A stretch of DNA of 64,000 nucleotides from Chlamydomonas reinhardtii (Eukaryota; Chlorophyta; Chlorophyceae; Chlamydomonadales; Chlamydomonadaceae): assembly GCF_000002595.2 (NCBI RefSeq), contig NC_057004.1, positions 3,823,933 to 3,887,932 on the forward strand. The letters run 5' to 3'. Numbering within the stretch: position 1 is the stretch's first letter; each line of letters opens with the position of its first letter. A program made the translations under genes and the position numbers. Shown one piece after another: positions 58,046 through 64,000 of the stretch. Under the pieces are notes generated by a model that ran no database searches, was not told the origin of the DNA, and worked only from the letters and a program-made list of their open reading frames with translations.

Positions 58046-59025
58046 TCTACAGACGATTGTGAGGATAGGGCTTCCTGCGCGACGGGTGGACCGCTCGTCA
58101 ACTGGCAGGTCCACAGCGCAGTTCACCGCGCCTGCTCTGAATGCCATCCCGAGCAAATCAAGTTGCATGCATTACTGTAGCCTATTGACTATTACCTTGC
58201 AGTAGAGGCCCTGTTCCTTAGCGACGAAAGTTATGCGGACTCTGGGCCGTCGCTGCGTCGCCTTTGCAGTTTTTTAGTCGTAGCGGCGCATAGGCGTGTA
58301 AATATAGATATATAGTTTCTAGCGCGGCGGCTTTGGCTTAAGAAACCTGTGAAATCATGTAGTACGCCTCCTGCAAGCAAGACTCACCTTCCGCTCACCT
58401 TTGAGCGCCCCTCACTTGGAGCGTGCAGCTGCCGCGGGGGCTTATTCCTACAATTGGCGGTACTTGAAATGATCATAAAATGTGCCTTTGAATGCTTTCA
58501 ACTTACTTCAAGCCAGGCCAGAAACGACTGCTGGACTCTCCCCAAACCCCGTACGCGCGAACCGTTTCGCTTATCGGCACCGTTTCTCAATCAAGTGTCA
58601 GCAGCCAGATTTGTGCCCTTCATGAACATTTGGTCGCAACACACCATAACATGCAAGTTTTGGCACAGGGGGTTGCTGCTTACCGTACCAGACGTATAGA
58701 CACGACAGGGCTCAAGTCACAAGTCATGCCCGCGCCACCTCTTCACGCCCGCATGGCTATATGGTATGCAGAGGCCCCCGCGGCTGTGGGCCACGCTACA
58801 ACCCATGTCTCGCTTCACTGCTACCCATGTCCTTCCCACGATGTCCGCCACTCGGCCTGCACGGCGCCACATCGTGTGTCGCTGATGCAGCTCCATCTCT
58901 CATTCCTCAGTTCCCGCCCTCGTCCCACCCACATCAAACCCATAAAAGACGGGCCCATCATCCGCCAATCCTCCGCCTCCACCAATCCCCCCACTCTACT
59001 TCACACGCCTGTCCTCGCACGCCAG
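58046..59025. other. Intergenic: M11 protease promoter and riboflavin-kinase 3' UTR
   Basis: About 1.0 kb; both flanking genes are on the minus strand. No gene was recognised. A short AT-rich patch (about 58295-58325) may belong to the M11 promoter. Confidence 0.5.
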
Positions 59026-62000
59026 CTACTTGTCCAGCAGCACGGCTGCCTGCGCCCGCAGCTGCGGCGCCTCCAGCTGCACCCGCGCGGTGGCGATGTC
59101 GGCCCTGATGCGGCTGACGAGCGCATCCACGCTGCCGAACTTGATCTCCGGGCGCAGGAAGCCCAGCACCAGCACCTGCGGGCGGAGGCACATGGCAGGC
59201 GTGCCGGAAGCGGGCGGGGGTGAGAGGCGACGAGGCGTGAGTGGGGGGCCAGCTAGCGGCACGTGCACGTGTTCGGGCGGCAGCACGGTATGGCGCCCGT
59301 GCGTCGATGCGCATTGCCGCCGCTCGCGGTGATATTGAGTCAGGCCTCCTACCCCCGACCCCCGACCCCCGACCCCCTTTGCGCAGGCCGCCCAGGTGAG
59401 TATGCAAGTCGCGCATAGCAGCGGCCCCAGCGGCCCCCATTTTTGGACTGGTTAGAGTTCTGCCCTTTTGGCCTTCCTGGATTCCGACGACGGTAACCCA
59501 ACCCCCCCTCCCCAGCGGTGGTGCGGCCCCTCACCTCCAGCTCGCTGCCGTAGAACTCCTGTCCGCCCTCGAAGTGGTGGAGGATGTGGCACTCCAGCGA
59601 GGGCGCCTCGTCGCCCTTGTTCACGGTGGGGCGGGAGCCCACGTTCAGGACCATCTGCGGCAGCGGAGGAGGCACCGCAACGGCAGCCGGCGTTTTCATT
59701 GGTGGGAGTGGCGGTGACGGCATTGGCAGTACCGTGATGGCACTGACAGGCATCGGGAGGCGCGCAGAAAAGCGCCGGGCCCTGATGCGGAATGCAGTAT
59801 GACACGGCACTCCGCCACGTGACGGGTCACCATGTAGGCTGCGGGCGCCGTTGTGCGGGGCCTGCCATGCAGCCGCAGCCGCCGTGCGCGCACCTTGTGC
59901 ACGTCCGAGTCCACACTGGGCCAGCCGTGCGGCGGGTTCAGCTTCGCCCACCTGCGGTTGTAAGAAGAGGACGTGTGCAAGCTGCTAAACGAAGTAATGG
60001 GACTCCCCTGACGCGTTTGGCGAACCACGCTCAGGTGTGTTAGCGCTGCCGACGCCACATATGCCTCTCCAAGCACGCACGCTCAAACGCACCCGAAGTA
60101 CACTCCCGGCTTCATGCTGGCCAGCGCCTCCTTCACCAGCCCCGTCTCGATGTTCGCGGTGGGGGTTCCCATCTGGCGGCTACCGCGCCCGTAGCCCTTC
60201 ACCACCTTGCCACGCAGAGCCAGGGGCGTCCGCAACCGATAGTGGGCCGGCAGCTGGTGTAGGGCGGGGAGGGGAGGGACGGCAGCTCAGCTTAGGAGGG
60301 GGTTACATTCATGATTGATTAAGAAGTGAAGGCGTGGGGTGAAAGTGCTCCAGAGAGGTGGCTGGACGAGGTGCATGGGACAGGCAGCACCGCTCCCACA
60401 GGTCCCGCATTTGAACAGTCGCCTTGCCACCGGACTGGTATAGACCCATACGGCAGTACGTGCGCTGCACCGCATTCCCAGCACACTCTGCGAAGCCATG
60501 CCTGCTCAAGCAAGCGTTGCACCTTCCCATGCGCTTGCCAGGAGACTCGTCCCTCCCACCCGGACTTGAAGGACTGACCTGCAGAATGCCGCTGTACCCG
60601 TTGGCCACCTCCTGTGTACAGGAATACGTATGAGGAAAACGTGGGGAGAAGCGTGCGCGGGTGAGCGTGTGGCACACGAGCCAAGGGAGCCCCTAACCCA
60701 GTACCGTGACGAGCGACAAGCTGGCAAGGCATACCCCCGCCCCGACCCCCGCCCGGCTTGCCTGCTCGCTGTGGATGTGCACGGGTAGGCCTGCCACCAG
60801 AGCCGCCAGGTTCTCCCGAGTGGGCGGGTACTTGGGCTGCGGCAGGACACATGCACACAGAGCAGGTGCGTTCAGTTGGCGCCACCCGATACAGCTAGGA
60901 GCACAGCACCACGCCGTTTAAGCTGGCCGATTGGGTTACACCAAGACAGGGGCATGCATGCAACAGCAACGTGGAAGTGCAGGATTGTGGAAGGCGGGCA
61001 GGCAGCTAGGGCCAAGGCACACAGCCACACACATATCCGGCCGTCTCACCCGCCAGCGCCGGCTCTCCTCCTCAGAGTTGACGACGACACAGCCTCCCGG
61101 CTTGAGCGCCAGGCAGGCCTTCACCAGTGCCTCCCTGCGCAGGCGGGGCCGATAACCGGGTCAAAAACACCAGCAACAGACACGCACGCACGCACTCATG
61201 CCCTTTCTGCTTCAACCCAGCGCTAGTAGTCGCGACATCCTCAGGAGTGCAGGCTCGGCCACTTCGGTGCGATGCCCTGAACCCCACGCCGCGTTGCCCC
61301 CATACCGCGCCTGGCACCGTAGCGCCTTAAAGCCAAGCGAGGTATTTGGCTGATGCTGGACACCGCGCAACAGCGCAGGCGGACCCACCCCGCAGTGCCG
61401 GCGCGTCAGGCCGCGCTGTGCCCCATGCGGCTGTCCCCCATGCACTCCAGCCATCGCCAAACCAACGCACCTACTCGCCACTTGACGTGACCCCCGTGCC
61501 CAAGACCTTCAGGCCGCAAGTGCCCAGCGCAACAGCAGCGTCGGCACCAAAAGCAACACCCACCTGGGAGTTTGCTGTGTCCCGAACGGCTCGTCCGTGA
61601 AGATGATGACGTCCAGCGGCCCAAGGAACGCCGGCAGCTCGCAGAAGTCACCCTGCCACGTGCGCACACCTGCAACAGGCCAGCGATGTGTGGTGCGGCA
61701 AGGTGTGGTGTGATGTGGTGTGGAGCGTTGCGGTGTCAGCAAGCAGCAACACAAGAAGGCCGGGGACAGGCGGGGGCAGGCGGCATGGGGTGCGGGGCAC
61801 CAGCCGAGCACACGGCCAGCAACACCGTCAGGCGGCATTTGACCTGGCCGTGGTGCATGCAACGGCAGTGGGCGCCGGTAGTTTTCCTCTCACCCAGATC
61901 GTTGCCAAGGACGCTGCTGGTGCCGTGTGCGGTCTGGACCACCGTCAGGCGCTCCGGGTCCGTGTCCACCACCGTGATGTCCTGGCCGCGACCGAGAGAC

Positions 62001-62772
62001 AGCGACAGGAGAGTACAGCATGTCACAAGGGCGACAAGGCACAACACAAAAGCAGCTCGGGAGGTGCGGTGCGACCAGGACCAGCTCTGAGCTGTAGAGC
62101 TGATTGCGGCTTGACCCACTTCGTCAGCGCGCGCGCAGCCCGTTGGATGCCTGAGCGCGCCCGCCGCTAGTGCGCAGCCATAGTGTGGACTACCAGCCGC
62201 GGCACACCACTGCTGTCGCACTGTCTGCACCCCCCCGGCGCCGGCCGCTCCAGAAAGTCCCGGACCCATATACGGTAGCAGCCCGCCTTGCTTTCCACGC
62301 GGCCATCGTTGGAGGTCCGCCCCTCACCTTGACGCCGAGGTATTTGAGGACGTCTATGATGGGCACCGCGCCAGAGCCCACCACCAGCGCACGCGCCGAC
62401 GCCGACACGCCCGGCGCCATCATAAGCCGCTGCACTTGCCAACATCCGACCAACCCAAATGAGACGTCAGCAATCGCCCTGCAGCATGGACCCGTGGCGC
62501 CACCCCCCTCACCGTCGCTATTTCCTTGGTCCGTGGCGACGCCGGCCGTAGAGATGACTCCACCGGCACAGCCTGCGACGGGTTCCAGCGGTGTTGCCAG
62601 CTGCACGACTTGTTGACGATACGCTGGTTCGGCGCACCTTCAGGCTCATGGCTTGCACCAGGAGCGGGCGCCGATGCCGTCCATACCGAACGGCTACGCG
62701 CGAGCACGCCACGGCCTGGCCACTGCGCTGCTGCACAGCGCGAGTCGCGCTTCTTCCTAATGACGCCAACAT
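59026..62772 (-). CDS. Methyltransferase-like domain fused to riboflavin kinase, organelle-targeted
   Basis: Twelve exons join in phase to 390 residues: 62638-62772, 62513-62572, 62328-62429, 61894-61981, 61564-61669, 61050-61134, 60762-60836, 60579-60611 (33 nt), 60093-60253, 59894-59951, 59535-59654 and 59026-59175. The N-terminus (MLASLGRSATRAVQQRSG...) looks like a transit peptide. Next is a Rossmann-type methyltransferase-like domain: ALVVGSGAVPIIDVLKYLG, ITVVDTDPERL, LGPLDVIIFTDEPFG and CLALKPGGCVVVNSEEE. The C-terminal half is riboflavin kinase: KGYGRGSRQMGTPTANI, GVYFGWA, MVLNVGSRPTVN, HHFEGGQEFYGSELEV and LGFLRPEIKFGSVDAL. Riboflavin kinase phosphorylates riboflavin to FMN. The seventh intron has a GC donor (CAG|GCAAGC). 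In Arabidopsis the plant riboflavin kinase is fused to a HAD FMN hydrolase instead. The role of the N-terminal domain is unknown. Confidence 0.83.
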
Positions 62773-63265
62773 GTTGCCGCGACTAACGACTTTGGGAAGC
62801 CTAAGCTTATCAGTTTTAGGGTTGCGGCAGCCTGTAGGACCACCTGGTCTTCTCTTCTATATTAGCAACAACACTGCATGCTGAGAGCCTTTAAACATGC
62901 AAAACCAAATTTTAGAGAACAAGGGCTTGCACAAGATTGGCGCCTGCCTTGCACTGTGGAAGGACTTGATGAACGTGCTGTCTCAAAGGCGCACACAGAC
63001 AGAGTCACACATGTTATATGCAAATCATCATCTTTGACGGGAATTTGGCCAGGACAGGCACACTCCGGCACGACACGCAGCACTGGCCCCTCCCCAAGCA
63101 GGTCCCGAAAGCGTCTTCGCCCCCGGGCAGCGACATTCTGAACCGAGCACCCCTGCAAGCGAGTGTGGAAGCGTAAACCATCAGAGCAGCTGTTGACGCG
63201 GCAACTGCTCGATGTCCATGCCTAAACAACGGGACCCGACCACCCACATTGTCCCCTCTACTCGG
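62773..63265. other. Intergenic: RAD51B 3' UTR and riboflavin-kinase promoter
   Basis: About 490 bp between two tandem minus-strand genes. No coding sequence or clear signal was recognised; the middle part is less GC-rich than the genes. Confidence 0.5.
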
Positions 63266-64000
63266 TCACAGCTCGGCGCCGTAGTCGACCTCGTTTGTAA
63301 TGGCCATGTCCAAAACGCTGCCACGCTGCAGCAGCACCGGCGGCAGCTCCGATTCGTGCCGCGGCACCTGTGGAATGGCATTTGGCACCACATCGCGTGT
63401 TTGACGAGGCCTGGGGAACGGGAATACGTCTTTGCGTGAGGGAAGGCGATCCTGCTGCGGTGCCGCCTTACCTCCTGCAGCCCCGTGGGGCCGATGACGT
63501 ACTCCAGGACCACGTTAGCGCAGGAGGGGCTCTTCGCCACCTGCAAGAGGTGCCGGAGGGCGCAAGCCGCCAGTCAAACATCCGTACATCAAGGTCAACG
63601 GCAGCAAGCCAGCAACCCCCGCGCCCATCGCCAGCCCCGGCACCACGTGTCAAACACACACATACACAGGCACGCAGGCCCACCGCCACCTGCCTTGAGG
63701 AAGCGGCGCTCCTGTAGCCGCTGCAGCACCAGGCGCAGGTTGACGCAGTGAGCCCACTTGGCGCCCAAAGCCGCAGTCAGCGTGCCGTTGGCCGCTGACC
63801 CCGGCGGTCCCGGGCCTCCGCCGCCACCTCCTCCTATCCGCGTTGTCACCTGTGTGTCGGCAGCAGAGCAGATGACAGGCAGACGACGATTCAAGTGCAT
63901 GGCGAAGGGTGCCGTGGTTGCGCACGGCCTCATTTCCCCCCGCCGCCGCAGCTGCCGGCGCCACCGTCGTTGACGGACCTGGTTGGTCACGAGCACGGGA
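63266..64000 (-). CDS. RAD51B: RAD51B-like recombinase paralogue, C-terminal part
   Basis: The 5' part lies beyond the right edge. Visible exons: edge to 63979 (ending LVTNQ), 63694-63849, 63472-63540 and 63266-63367 (stop). The chain runs VTNQVTTRIGG, a Gly/Pro loop, TAALGAKWAHCVNLRLVLQ, RRFLK, VAKSPSCANVVLEYVI, GPTGLQE and a 33-residue tail. It matches the C-terminal ATPase core of human RAD51B (VTNQITT, ALGNTWSHSVNTRLILQ, IAKSPLAPF) better than RAD51, XRCC3 or RAD51C. Walker A and B motifs are outside the window. RAD51B works with RAD51C, RAD51D and XRCC2 in homologous recombination in the nucleus. The intron between 63694 and 63541 has a GC donor (AAG|GCAGGT), required to keep the frame. 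The Gly-rich loop is longer than in RAD51 itself. Confidence 0.78.

Overview
The window looks like nuclear DNA from a volvocine green alga (Chlamydomonas-like). It is GC-rich and its genes are cut into many short exons with GT-AG introns and GC-ending codons. Typical algal families are present: a gametolysin-type (M11) matrix metalloproteinase with a Ser-Pro-rich tail, a multi-C-type-lectin receptor kinase, an ORAI-like channel, and low-complexity Gln/Gly/Met proteins. The species cannot be named from the sequence alone. All exon models were made by eye from splice consensus, reading phase and family similarity.

Layout. 1-21392 (minus): two tandem paralogues of a giant modular surface receptor. 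The copy at 9672-21392 appears complete (signal peptide, at least five C-type-lectin-like domains, a WSC-like module, PAN/apple-like modules, one membrane span, a full kinase domain). The copy at 1-8334 runs off the left edge before its membrane span and kinase. Two blocks are nearly identical between the copies while the exons around them have diverged. 22277-23003 (plus): a small rhodanese-fold CDC25/ACR2-type phosphatase or arsenate reductase. 24592-27529 (plus): a Gln-rich RRM protein with a Gly-Met-Pro repeat tail. 29863-34640 (minus) and 34872-37138 (plus): an EFR3-like plasma-membrane scaffold and an ORAI-like Ca2+ channel, head to head, 231 bp apart. 37139-41075: a repeat-rich stretch holding a NUMOD3-motif gene (37628-38367). 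41076-43985 (plus): a GATA zinc-finger protein. 45756-46136 (plus): a small unknown ORF. 46335-49422 (plus): a HAD phosphatase fused to a methyltransferase-like domain. 50456-53252 (minus): an organelle-type alpha/beta hydrolase. 54505-58045 (minus): a QEXXH-type M11 metalloproteinase. 59026-62772 (minus): a methyltransferase-like domain fused to riboflavin kinase. 63266-64000 (minus): the C-terminal end of RAD51B.

How the genes relate. There is no operon-like logic, but three arrangements stand out. EFR3 and ORAI both act at the plasma membrane in phosphoinositide/Ca2+ signalling and share one short intergenic region. Two proteins about 10 kb apart each join a methyltransferase-like domain to a flavin-type partner (a HAD phosphatase and a riboflavin kinase); in Arabidopsis a HAD phosphatase and riboflavin kinase form one protein. 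The lectin receptor kinases have an animal-RTK-like layout, which is unusual in the green lineage, and may be evolving by gene conversion. I saw no rRNA, tRNA or CRISPR array.
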